This document shows, one piece after another, positions 43,094-51,179 of a stretch of DNA of 64,000 bases. Below the pieces are notes generated by a model. That model was given only the letters and a program-made list of their open reading frames with translations, had not been told where the DNA came from and searched no databases. Every line of letters begins with the position of its first letter. Position 1 is the stretch's first letter. The position numbers were made by a program, and so were the translations under genes. The DNA comes from REEB76 sp963774895 (GTDB lineage: Bacteria > Pseudomonadota > Gammaproteobacteria > Natronospirales > REEB76): positions 310,001 through 374,000 of the forward strand of contig CAVZGN010000001.1 in the NCBI GenBank assembly GCA_963774895.1, written 5' to 3'.

Positions 43094-44881
43094 TCAGTGA
43101 CCCGCGGCTTTTTTGTCATGCTCGGCTTGCTCTCCGGCCGCGCCGTAGGCGCGTACCCCGGGCTGTGACTTGGTGATCTTGACCGCGCCATATTCGATGC
43201 GCGGTGCGGATTCACCATTGTAGTAAGCCAGCGAATGTTTCAGATAATTGGCGTCATCGCGTTTTTCGTAGCCATCGAGCCGCTGGTGGGCACCGCGTGA
43301 TTCCTTGCGGTTGAGGGCGGAATGCACCATGGCCTGGGCCACTTCCAGCTGATAACCGAGCTCAATGGCTGCCAGCCAGTTTGAATTCCACACCCGGGAC
43401 TTGTCCTCCACATCCACGTTCTTGAAGCGCTGCCGGAGTTCGCCGAGCTTGTCGCAGGTGGTCTGCATGCTGTCGGCCAGCCGGTAGATGCCGCAGCCGT
43501 CCTCCATGCTCTGGGCCATTTGCTGGCGCAGCGTCGCGAGCCTCTCGCTGCCATCGCTGCGTTTCACCAGTAGTTCAGTGCGCTGCTGCGCGGCCGTGGC
43601 CTGGTCCAGCAAGGTCTTGGTATCGCCAGCAGGCATAGTTTTCGCAAACCGCGCCGCCTCGTCACCGGCCACTTTGCCGAATACACACAGTTCCGCCAGT
43701 GAATTTGAACCCAAGCGGTTGGCGCCGTGGATCCCGACACTCGAACATTCACCGACCGCATACAGTCCCGGGAGCGGTGTCGCACAATGTCCGTCTACCA
43801 GGATCCCGCCCATGGTGTAATGAATTGCGGGGCGTACCGGTATCGGTTGCTTGGCCGGATCGATGCCCATGAAGATCTCCGCCATCTCGTAGATTTGCGG
43901 CAGGCGCTCGCGCAGACGCGCTTCGCCCACATGCCGCATGTCGAGTTGCACGTAGGTGCCGTGGGGCCCGTCGAGGGTGAGCCCCTTTTGCTGTTCATAC
44001 CAGAACGCCTGGCTCAGGCGGTCGCGGGGTCCGAGTTCCATGTACTTGTTGCGGGGTTTGTCTTCCGCGGGTCCCAGGCCGTAATCCTGCAGGTAGCGGT
44101 AACCGTCCTTGTTCAACAGGAATCCACCCTCACCACGACAGGCTTCGGTGAACAGCAGACCGGTGCCCGGCATGCAGGTGGGGTGATATTGCATGAACTC
44201 CATGTCGCGCAGCGCCACCCCATGCCGGTAGGCCAATGCCATGCCATCGCCGGTGACGATGCCGCCATTGGTGTTCTCGCGGAACGCGCGGCCGGCGCCG
44301 CCGGTGGCGATGATGACCGCTTTGGATTTGATCAGCGTGAACTGGCCGGTGCGTATCTCGATCACTACGACGCCTTGCACGCGCCCGTCCGCGGTCACCA
44401 GATCCACGCAGAAGTGTTCATCGAAGCGCCTGATGGAAGGATATTTGATGGAAGTCTGGAACAGGGTGTGCAGCATATGAAAGCCGGTCTTGTCGGCGGC
44501 GAACCAGGTGCGCTCGACCTTCATGCCGCCGAAGGCGCGCACGTTTACGTGGCCATCCGGCTTGCGGCTCCAGGGGCAGCCCCAGTGCTCCATCTGCACC
44601 ATCTCTTCGGGGCAATGGGCCACGAAATACTCGACCACGTCCTGCTCGCAGAGCCAGTCGCCGCCGCCCACGGTATCGTTGAAATGATAGTCGAGCTTGT
44701 CGTCCGGACGTGTGACGGCGGCCGAACCGCCTTCCGCGGCCACCGTGTGGCTGCGCATGGGGTAAACCTTGGAGATGAGCGCGATCCTCAGCGCAGGATC
44801 AGCCTCGGCCACGGCGATGGCCGCGCGCAGGCCCGCACCGCCCGCTCCTACGATTGCGACGTCCGCTTCGTAGACTTCCAC
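43094..44881 (-). CDS. frdA: fumarate reductase flavoprotein subunit FrdA
   Basis: 595 residues, standard length. It reduces fumarate to succinate on the cytoplasmic face. Seen: FAD motif VAIVGAGGAGLRAAIA, the covalent FAD histidine H45 in MRSHTVAAEGG, HPTCMPGTGLLFTEACRGEGG and the active-site Arg block GIHGANRLGSNSLAELCVFG. First gene of frdABCD-rquA. A 112-bp spacer with an inverted repeat separates it from the upstream ETF-QO gene. Confidence 0.95.
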   Translation of the reverse strand: MEVYEADVAIVGAGGAGLRAAIAVAEADPALRIALISKVYPMRSHTVAAEGGSAAVTRPDDKLDYHFNDTVGGGDWLCEQDVVEYFVAHCPEEMVQMEHWGCPWSRKPDGHVNVRAFGGMKVERTWFAADKTGFHMLHTLFQTSIKYPSIRRFDEHFCVDLVTADGRVQGVVVIEIRTGQFTLIKSKAVIIATGGAGRAFRENTNGGIVTGDGMALAYRHGVALRDMEFMQYHPTCMPGTGLLFTEACRGEGGFLLNKDGYRYLQDYGLGPAEDKPRNKYMELGPRDRLSQAFWYEQQKGLTLDGPHGTYVQLDMRHVGEARLRERLPQIYEMAEIFMGIDPAKQPIPVRPAIHYTMGGILVDGHCATPLPGLYAVGECSSVGIHGANRLGSNSLAELCVFGKVAGDEAARFAKTMPAGDTKTLLDQATAAQQRTELLVKRSDGSERLATLRQQMAQSMEDGCGIYRLADSMQTTCDKLGELRQRFKNVDVEDKSRVWNSNWLAAIELGYQLEVAQAMVHSALNRKESRGAHQRLDGYEKRDDANYLKHSLAYYNGESAPRIEYGAVKITKSQPGVRAYGAAGEQAEHDKKAAGH

Positions 44882-44927
44882 ATTATGTCCTTTGGCCGAT
44901 GGATCTGAATCGATATACCTAGATTAA

Positions 44928-44960
44928 GACCTGGATGGTAGTCTTGAATTGATCCAGGTC
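44928..44960. promoter_or_regulatory. 9-bp inverted repeat upstream of frdA
   Basis: GACCTGGAT (44928-44936) and ATCCAGGTC (44952-44960) are exact inverted copies separated by 15 bp, lying 47-79 bases upstream of the frdA start in the spacer after ETF-QO. On the transcribed strand a TTAATCTA stretch follows. It could be an operator for the anaerobic frd operon or a terminator for ETF-QO. It does not match the FNR consensus TTGAT-N4-ATCAA. Confidence 0.4.
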
Positions 44961-44993
44961 ATAAGGACGACTCTCCTGACCTATAAACGATGT

Positions 44994-46598
44994 TCACAGG
45001 TTCTGGTAATTTGGCCCGGAACCGCCCTCCGGCGTGGTCCAGGTAATGTTCTCGTAAGGATCCTTGATATCGCAGGTTTTGCAGTGCACGCAGTTAGCGG
45101 CATTGATCTGCAGTCGCTTGCTGCCGTTCTCCTCGACGATCTCATAGACCTGCGCCGGGCAGAAGCGGGTGCAGGGGTTGCCGAATTCCTGGGAGCAACG
45201 GCCGATGCACAGATTGGTGTCCGGCACCTTGAGATGCACTGGCTGGTGTTCGTCGTGGGTGGTGGTGGCAAAGAACACCGAAGCCAGCCGGTCGCGCGGC
45301 GGCAATGTACGGGTCACGTAGTCCTTCACTTTGGCGTAATTTTCATCACGCTTTTTGAGGCTCTTCCAGTCTGCATGATTCTTGAACGTCCAGGGCAGCT
45401 TGCCGAAGGTGATGGTCTCCAGCGCGCCGTTCAGCAGTCCGAACCATAAGCCCCGGTGAAAGCCGGGACGGATGTTGCGGATCTTGTGCAATTCCTTCGC
45501 GGAACGCGAGCGGCGCCAGCGGGCGTCGAAACCCTCGCTGCTGCCGTGTTCCGCCAGATGTTCCGCCGCCAGCATCCCGGAGCGCAGCGCCATGTGTACG
45601 CCCTTGATCTTGGGTACGTTGAGCATACCCGCCGCATCGCCCACCAGCAGCGCACCGGGCATCTCCAGTTTAGGCAACGATTGGATGCCGCCTTCGGTGA
45701 GTGCACGCGTGCCCGCGGAAAGGATCTCGCCGCCTTCCAGCAGCGATTTTACACTCGGGTGGTTCTTGAATTGCTGGAAGGCTTCGAAAGGCATGAAATC
45801 CGGATTCTGGTAATCCAGCCCCATCACGTAACCCGCGTATACACGGTCGTTGTCCAGGTGATAGAGGAAACTGCCGCCGTAGGTCCGGGAATCCACCGGC
45901 CAGCCGATGCTGTGTTGTATCAATCCGGGTTTCGCCCGGCCCGCCGGCAGTTGCCAGAGTTCCTTGAAGCCGATGCCGTAGGTTTGCGGTGAACACTCCG
46001 CATCCAATCTGAATTCCCGGATGAGCTGTTTGCTGACGCTGCCGCGGCAGCCTTCCGCCAGCACCGTGACGCCGGCATGGATATCCACGCCAGCGGCGAA
46101 GTTGGGTCCCGGCGTGCCGTCTTTGTTCAGACCCATGTCGCCGCAGCGCACGCCAATGACCTTGCCGTTATCGATCAGCGCCGCCGCCGCGGGAAAACCC
46201 GAGAAGACTTCCACACCCAAAGATTCCGCCTGTTGCGCCAGCCATGCACACAAACTTCCCAGCGAGATGATGAAGTTGCCGTGATTTTTCATCTGCGGCG
46301 GTAATGGCAGACGGATGCGTCCGGTCTTGGTGAGCAGCGCGAATTGGTCCTTGGTCGCAGGTACGCAGATGGCGGGAGGCGTTTCGCGCCAGTCGGGCAG
46401 CAGTTCATCCAGCGGCGCTGGTTCCATCACGCAGCCGGAAAGGATGTGCGCGCCCACCGTTGAGCCTTTCTCCAGTACGCAGATACGGCTCTCGGGCTTC
46501 AGCTGTTTCAGGCGGATGGCACAGGCAAGACCGGCGGGGCCGGCGCCGACTACCAGCACGTCGTATTGCATCACGTCTCTGTGGATATCGTCAGACAT
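44994..46598 (-). CDS. electron transfer flavoprotein:quinone oxidoreductase
   Basis: 534 residues from ATG 46598 (MSDDIHRDVMQYDVLVVGAG); the ORF's extra N-terminus to 46655 is encoded by a repeat and is rejected. It takes electrons from reduced ETF to the quinone pool at the membrane. Seen: FAD fold DVLVVGAGPAGLACAIRL, LSGCVMEP, a ubiquinone-binding region, and a C-terminal ferredoxin-like part with CSQEFGNPCTRFCP and CVHCKTCDIKDP holding the [4Fe-4S] cluster. It links etfBA and isovaleryl-CoA dehydrogenase to respiration, and it is encoded beside frd-rquA. Confidence 0.94.
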   Translation of the reverse strand: MSDDIHRDVMQYDVLVVGAGPAGLACAIRLKQLKPESRICVLEKGSTVGAHILSGCVMEPAPLDELLPDWRETPPAICVPATKDQFALLTKTGRIRLPLPPQMKNHGNFIISLGSLCAWLAQQAESLGVEVFSGFPAAAALIDNGKVIGVRCGDMGLNKDGTPGPNFAAGVDIHAGVTVLAEGCRGSVSKQLIREFRLDAECSPQTYGIGFKELWQLPAGRAKPGLIQHSIGWPVDSRTYGGSFLYHLDNDRVYAGYVMGLDYQNPDFMPFEAFQQFKNHPSVKSLLEGGEILSAGTRALTEGGIQSLPKLEMPGALLVGDAAGMLNVPKIKGVHMALRSGMLAAEHLAEHGSSEGFDARWRRSRSAKELHKIRNIRPGFHRGLWFGLLNGALETITFGKLPWTFKNHADWKSLKKRDENYAKVKDYVTRTLPPRDRLASVFFATTTHDEHQPVHLKVPDTNLCIGRCSQEFGNPCTRFCPAQVYEIVEENGSKRLQINAANCVHCKTCDIKDPYENITWTTPEGGSGPNYQNL

Positions 46599-46619
46599 TT
46601 TGAAACTTACCCTCACGCT

Positions 46620-46647
46620 CGTCATTCCTGTAAAAGCAGGAATCCAG
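46620..46647 (+). repeat. CGTCATTCC/GGAATCCAG palindromic repeat, copy 2
   Basis: CGTCATTCCTGTAAAAGCAGG then AATCCAG; the same core as 39723 and 63397 with T/A changes that keep the stem. A second palindromic half with ATCCCGGATAA and ATTTCCGGGATGA follows to about 46696. It lies just upstream of the ETF-QO start. Confidence 0.75.
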
Positions 46648-46712
46648 AAAGTCATGGATCCCGGATAATCGCGTGCCCACGCGATTTCCGGGATGACCCC
46701 GCATGAGCCGGG

Positions 46713-47480
46713 TCATTTAGGTTGCATCCTTATTGCGCCATCCAGCCGGATGGTGGTGCCGTTCAGCATCACGCTCTCGCAGATCTGCTGCACCAGTTGT
46801 GCAAATTCCTCGGGCTTGCCGAGACGCGAAGGGAAGGGCACCTGCGCCCCCAGGGATTTCTGCACTTCTTCCGACATGCCCGTCATCATTGGGGTCCAGA
46901 AGATCCCTGGTGCAATGGTCATGACGCGGATGCCGAAACGTGCGAACTCGCGTGCGATCGGCAGGGTCATGCCGACTACGCCGCCCTTGGAAGCGGAATA
47001 GGCAGCCTGACCGATCTGGCCCTCGAAAGCCGCCACCGATGCGGTGTTCACGATCACACCGCGCTCGCCCTCGGCGTTGGGCGCGTTGTGCTGTATGACG
47101 TTGGCGGCGGCTTTGATGAGATTGAAACTGCCGATGAGGTTCACATGGATGACCTTGGCGAAGAAATCCGTGGCCATGGGACCTTCCCGGCCGAGAGTGC
47201 GGCTGGCACCCAGGATGCCGGCGCAGCTCACCGCCAGCTGCAGATTACCGAATGCGGCTTTGGCTTTCTCCACTGCTGCATTCACGTCTTGCTCAGAGGA
47301 TACGTCGGTCTTGATGAACAGCGTGTTGGCGCCGAGTTTCTTGGCAGCTTCCTGGCCTTGCTGCTCGTTCACATCCAGCATCGCGACTTTGCCACCGGCC
47401 TTGACGATGCGTTCGCAGGTGGCGAGCCCCAGGCCGGAGACTCCGCCCGAGACGATGGCGTTGATTTTTTCAAATTTCAC
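46713..47480 (-). CDS. short-chain dehydrogenase, HSD17B10-like
   Basis: 255 residues, classical SDR. The TGxxxGxG site reads SGGVSGLGLA, NAG is replaced by SCAGILG, and the catalytic YSASK with upstream TASVAA serine is intact. Sequence order and the C-terminal FPSRLGKPEEFAQLVQQI resemble type II 3-hydroxyacyl-CoA / 2-methyl-3-hydroxybutyryl-CoA dehydrogenases, which act in isoleucine and fatty-acid breakdown. This fits the leucine/branched-chain surroundings. Confidence 0.85.
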   Translation of the reverse strand: MKFEKINAIVSGGVSGLGLATCERIVKAGGKVAMLDVNEQQGQEAAKKLGANTLFIKTDVSSEQDVNAAVEKAKAAFGNLQLAVSCAGILGASRTLGREGPMATDFFAKVIHVNLIGSFNLIKAAANVIQHNAPNAEGERGVIVNTASVAAFEGQIGQAAYSASKGGVVGMTLPIAREFARFGIRVMTIAPGIFWTPMMTGMSEEVQKSLGAQVPFPSRLGKPEEFAQLVQQICESVMLNGTTIRLDGAIRMQPK

Positions 47481-47599
47481 TTGGCAACTCCTCGATAGCG
47501 TGCAGTTATCAATGATGTGCAGGCGGCTGTGACTGCCGGGTGATGGCGGAAATGCAGCAATGCAGGCGCTGAAAAATCTGCCTTGCCGCGATCATCGCT

Positions 47600-47654
47600 T
47601 GTAGGAGCGATGGTACCCGTCGCGATTATCGCGGCCGGTAGGGCCGCTCCTACA
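47600..47654. repeat. TGTAGGAGCG palindromic repeat, copy 1
   Basis: Starts TGTAGGAGCG and ends CCGCTCCTACA, with internal CGCGATTATCGCG. Related copies at 59274 and 60505. It lies in the gpmA-SDR spacer, ending four bases from the gpmA stop. Confidence 0.75.
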
Positions 47655-47657
47655 AAT

Positions 47658-48404
47658 TTATTTCTGTTTGCCCTGATTAACGACCGCTGCGGCCGCCGCC
47701 GCAATCTTGTCCGCATCACCCAGGTAATAGTGGCGCTTAGGGTTCAGGTCCCGGTCGAACTCGTACACCAGCGGGATACCGGTGGGGATGTTGAGATCCA
47801 CGATGTCTTGGTCGCTGATCCTGTCCAGATATTTCACCAAGGCCCGCAGCGAATTGCCATGGGCCACGATGATGATGCGCTCGCCGCGCTTCAGGGCCGG
47901 CATTATTTTGGTCTTGTAGTAAGGCAGAAAGCGCGCCACCGTATCCTTGAGGCTTTCAGTGGCGGGCAGTTCTTTTATCTTTAAGTTGGCGTAGCGTGGA
48001 TCATGTCTTGGATAGCGCGGGTCTTTCTTCGTCAGGGGTGGCGGTGGAATGTCGTAACTGCGTCGCCAGATCTTCACCTGTTCCTCGCCGAACTTCTGCG
48101 CGGTCTCCGTTTTGTTCATGCCCTGCAATGCGCCGTAATGGCGTTCGTTCAGGCGCCAGTGGTTGTACGACGGAATCCACATGAGGTCCATGTCGTCCAG
48201 TATGATCCACAGGGTGCGGATGGCGCGCTTGAGCACCGAGGTATAAGCGATGTCGAAGATGAATTCCTCCTGTTTCAGCAGGCGCGCGGCTTCATGGGCT
48301 TCGTCAACGCCTTCCGGATTCAGGTCTACATCTGTCCAGCCTGTGAAACGGTTTTCCTTATTCCACTGGCTCAGACCGTGGCGCAGCAATACGAGTTTTG
48401 TCAT
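47658..48404 (-). CDS. gpmA: 2,3-bisphosphoglycerate-dependent phosphoglycerate mutase
   Basis: 248 residues. It interconverts 2- and 3-phosphoglycerate. Near-complete match by eye to E. coli GpmA: KENRFTGWTDVDLN, YTSVLKRAIRTLW, LNERHYGALQG (active-site Glu) and VAHGNSLRALVKYL (second His). The phosphohistidine motif is RHGLSQWN, with leucine L11 where GpmA has Glu (RHGES); some relatives have Gln there, so it need not abolish activity. Confidence 0.94.
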   Translation of the reverse strand: MTKLVLLRHGLSQWNKENRFTGWTDVDLNPEGVDEAHEAARLLKQEEFIFDIAYTSVLKRAIRTLWIILDDMDLMWIPSYNHWRLNERHYGALQGMNKTETAQKFGEEQVKIWRRSYDIPPPPLTKKDPRYPRHDPRYANLKIKELPATESLKDTVARFLPYYKTKIMPALKRGERIIIVAHGNSLRALVKYLDRISDQDIVDLNIPTGIPLVYEFDRDLNPKRHYYLGDADKIAAAAAAVVNQGKQK

Positions 48405-48436
48405 TTAATATCCGTGTAATATCTGTTCCAGGAAAA

Positions 48437-48474
48437 TCCCTCTCCCCGGGTGAGAGAGGGTCTGGGTAAGGGGG
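48437..48474. repeat. CCCTCTCCC palindromic repeat, copy 4
   Basis: TCCCTCTCCCCGGGTGAGAG then AGGGTCTGGGTAAGGGGG, related to 28386, 31380 and 31472, followed by TCACCCTCATCC near 48482. It fills the 218-bp gap between ddl and gpmA, where I see no gene. Confidence 0.6.
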
Positions 48475-48622
48475 TATTTTACTCACCCTCATCCTCGCCT
48501 GTTCCGTATGTTGCTTCCTGCACCACCGTAACGCCAGGCTGCCCATACCTGGGCACCCGTTCAGCAGGCCGAAGCTGTGCTTCGGCTATTCCGCTTCACC
48601 CCATCGAGGAGAAGGGTGCAAA

Positions 48623-49720
48623 TCATGTGTTGTACGAGGTCTTCAGATCCTGTTCCCGCTGGAAGCGCTGCATGGCGAGCTCTATGAGCTTGTCGATGAG
48701 TTGCGTGTAACTGACGCCGGACAAGCTCCAGAGCCGCGGGTACATACTGATCTTGGTGAAGCCGGGAATAGTGTTGATCTCATTCACCAGGAGCGTGCCA
48801 TCGGTTTTCAAGAACATATCCACGCGCCCCATGCCCTCGCAGTTGAGCGTTCTGAACGTATCGATAGCCAGGTCCTGCACGCGCTTCACCATCTCCGGTG
48901 AGAGCTTCGCCGGCGCCTCCAGGCGCGCGCCGTTCTCGTCCACGTACTTCGCTTCGTAATCGTAGAACTCATGGTTGGGAATGATCTCGCCCGGTACAGA
49001 GGCCATGGGTTGATCGTTGCCCAATACCGCGCATTCGATCTCGCGTCCCAGTACGGCTTCTTCGATGAGGATCTTGGTGTCGTAACGGTAGGCGACCTGC
49101 ACCGCCTTGCGGAAACTGGTTTCATCCTTGGCCTTGGTGATGCCCACGGAGGAGCCCAGGTTGGCCGGCTTCACGAATACCGGGAGCCCGAGTGCCTGGG
49201 TTACGTGGCTATAGTTCGGCTGTTCCCCATGACTGTAGACCATGAACTTCGGCACCGGTATGCCGGCATCCCGCAGTAGGCGCTTCATCACATCCTTGTC
49301 CATGCCCACGGCGGAGCCCAGGACACCAGCGCCCACGAACGGCACGTTGGCGAGTTTCAGCAGGCCCTGGATGGTGCCGTCCTCGCCCAGCGGCCCATGC
49401 AGGACGGGGAATACCGCATCCACCGTTTTGTCCAAGGGGCCTGCGCCTAGACTGGTGAGCCGCCCTTTGCTCTGGGGCACCAGCGCCACGAACTTGCTGT
49501 CGGCCTTGTTGATGGCTATGAGTTTCGGATCGCCGGTGTTCAGCAGAAATCGAGACGGTTCGCCCATGAGCCAGCGGCCGCTCTTGTCGATGCCGATCAG
49601 CACCGCTTCATATTTATTTTTATCGAGCGCCTCGATGACGTTCTTGGCGGACAGTAATGAGATCTCGTGTTCCGCCGATTTGCCGCCGAACAGGACGCCG
49701 ACGCGGATTTTTTTTGTCAT
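48623..49720 (-). CDS. ddl: D-alanine-D-alanine ligase
   Basis: 365 residues, the size of DdlA/VanA-type ligases. It joins two D-Ala for peptidoglycan precursors. Seen: RVGVLFGGKSAEHEISLLSA, VFPVLHGPLGEDGTIQGLL, PVFVKPANLGSSVGITKA (ATP-grasp lysine loop), and C-terminal LVNEINTIPGFTKISMYPRL. It starts 25 bp after the RelE-like gene, which may put it on the toxin-antitoxin transcript, although an internal promoter is more likely. Confidence 0.94.
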   Translation of the reverse strand: MTKKIRVGVLFGGKSAEHEISLLSAKNVIEALDKNKYEAVLIGIDKSGRWLMGEPSRFLLNTGDPKLIAINKADSKFVALVPQSKGRLTSLGAGPLDKTVDAVFPVLHGPLGEDGTIQGLLKLANVPFVGAGVLGSAVGMDKDVMKRLLRDAGIPVPKFMVYSHGEQPNYSHVTQALGLPVFVKPANLGSSVGITKAKDETSFRKAVQVAYRYDTKILIEEAVLGREIECAVLGNDQPMASVPGEIIPNHEFYDYEAKYVDENGARLEAPAKLSPEMVKRVQDLAIDTFRTLNCEGMGRVDMFLKTDGTLLVNEINTIPGFTKISMYPRLWSLSGVSYTQLIDKLIELAMQRFQREQDLKTSYNT

Positions 49721-49745
49721 GTCATGACTGCCCGGTTAAACCTCT

Positions 49746-50015
49746 TCACCGATAGACGTCGCTTCGGTGTCCGATGCGGACGACCAGGATCGTAATGGCC
49801 TCATCCTGTATCGAAGCTATGATCCGGTAATCGCCCACCCGATATTTCCAGTAGCGCCGCAATTCCGGTCCATGCAAGGGTTCGGCTATGCTGCGCGGGT
49901 CAACCAGCACCGCTACCCGGCTTTCGAGGAAGTCGAGGATACGCTTTGCAACGGGTCTGTCGAGTTTCCGAAGCTGTTTGAGAGCTGACCCCGCCAGCTC
50001 AATCTTCCAGGCCAA
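49746..50015 (-). CDS. RelE/ParE-family toxin
   Basis: 89 residues. MAWKIELAGSALKQLRKLDRPVAKRILDFLE and the C-terminal LRRYWKYRVGDYRIIASIQDEAITILVVRIGHRSDVYR are typical of RelE ribosome-dependent mRNases, including the RxGDYRI strand and terminal R-x-x-VY. It overlaps the antitoxin gene by 17 bp. Confidence 0.9.
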   Translation of the reverse strand: MAWKIELAGSALKQLRKLDRPVAKRILDFLESRVAVLVDPRSIAEPLHGPELRRYWKYRVGDYRIIASIQDEAITILVVRIGHRSDVYR

Positions 50016-50223
50016 GTTCTTTCTTCACTTCTTCGAGGGTATGACTACGCATCTCACCCTTGCGGAGCTTGTTCATCGTGGCCTCAGCCAGATAGTAGTC
50101 TTCCAAGTCATCCAGATATTCCTGGATGGCTGCGCGCGCGTAATAAGTCTTGCTGCGGCCGGTTTTCTTGGCTAGGGTTTCCAGGCGTTTTTCGATATTG
50201 GGGTTCAGACGAATAGCAAGCAT
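49999..50223 (-). CDS. ribbon-helix-helix antitoxin partner of the RelE-like toxin
   Basis: 74 residues. The N-terminal LAIRLNPNIEKRLETLAKKTGRSKTYYARAAIQEYLDDLED is a ribbon-helix-helix DNA-binding domain; the acidic/basic tail (MRSHTLEEVKKELGLED) would bind and block the toxin. First gene of the pair; autorepression is expected. It lies between liuE and ddl, an otherwise metabolic stretch. Confidence 0.88.
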   Translation of the reverse strand: MLAIRLNPNIEKRLETLAKKTGRSKTYYARAAIQEYLDDLEDYYLAEATMNKLRKGEMRSHTLEEVKKELGLED

Positions 50224-50264
50224 GATGTTTACCTCGAGTGCTATACAAGTATAACACGTACCAG

Positions 50265-51179
50265 TTATGGATTTCGGCGGCTATCGGGTGGTATACGTCC
50301 GAGCTTGCTTTCTGGTGTGCGGGCCAGCGCTTCGGATATGAACGCACCTGCCGCCAGCAGCTTACCCATGTCTACGCCGGTTTCAATGCCCATGCCGGTG
50401 AGCATGAACAGCACATCCTCGGTGGCCACGTTGCCGGTGGCGCCCTTGGCATAGGGGCAGCCGCCGAGTCCCGAAACAGAGCTGTCCACGACACTCACGC
50501 CAAGTTCCAGGCAGGCATGGATGTTGGCCAGTGCCTGGCCGTAGGTGTCGTGGAAATGCACCGCCAGTTTCTGCATCGGCACTTCCGCAGCCACCCCCCT
50601 GAGCATGCGCTGCGCCTTGACGGGCGTGCCCACACCGATGGTGTCACCCAGCGAGATCTCGTAACAGCCGAGCTTTGCCAGTTGCCGAGCGATGTGGGCC
50701 ACGACCTCCGGTTTGATGGATCCTTCGTAGGGGCAGCCGATGACCGTGGAGATATAGCCGCGTACTCGGATCTTGTGTTCGGCGGCCAGGGCCATCACCG
50801 GCTTGAAGCGCTCGATGGATTCGGCGATGGAACAGTTGATGTTTTTCTGGTTGAAGGTCTCCGAAGCGGCTGTGAAGATCGAGACGTCTTTGGCGCCAGC
50901 AGCCAGTGCCCGCTGCATGCCTTGTTCGTTGGGCACCAGCACCGGATAGGCCACGCCGGATTTCTTCTCGATGCCCTTGTAGACTTCTTCCGCATCCGCC
51001 AGCTGCGGGATCCATTTCGGACTCACGAAGCTGGTGGCTTCGATGGTTTTCAGGCCGGTCTGTGACAACCGATTGATGAATTCGATCTTCACCGCGGCCG
51101 GCACGATGTTCTTTTCGTTCTGCAGGCCGTCGCGTGGGCCCACTTCGACGATCTTGACTGATTTGGGAAAGTTCGCCAT
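50265..51179 (-). CDS. liuE: hydroxymethylglutaryl-CoA lyase
   Basis: 304 residues. It cleaves HMG-CoA to acetyl-CoA and acetoacetate, the last step of leucine degradation. Seen: VEVGPRDGLQNEK, the catalytic-cysteine loop GLGGCPYAKGATGNVATED and the metal site region HFHDTYGQALAN. The start overlaps the liuD stop as ATGA. The acetoacetate produced is the substrate of aacS at 33812. Confidence 0.95.
   Translation of the reverse strand: MANFPKSVKIVEVGPRDGLQNEKNIVPAAVKIEFINRLSQTGLKTIEATSFVSPKWIPQLADAEEVYKGIEKKSGVAYPVLVPNEQGMQRALAAGAKDVSIFTAASETFNQKNINCSIAESIERFKPVMALAAEHKIRVRGYISTVIGCPYEGSIKPEVVAHIARQLAKLGCYEISLGDTIGVGTPVKAQRMLRGVAAEVPMQKLAVHFHDTYGQALANIHACLELGVSVVDSSVSGLGGCPYAKGATGNVATEDVLFMLTGMGIETGVDMGKLLAAGAFISEALARTPESKLGRIPPDSRRNP

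Noticed and set aside
44941..44960. FNR site upstream of frdA
   Set aside because: TTGAATTGATCC lacks the second half-site of TTGAT-N4-ATCAA.
46599..46655. 19-residue N-terminal extension of ETF-QO (FWIPAFTGMTS)
   Set aside because: This is the repeat translated; the conserved protein begins at ATG 46598.
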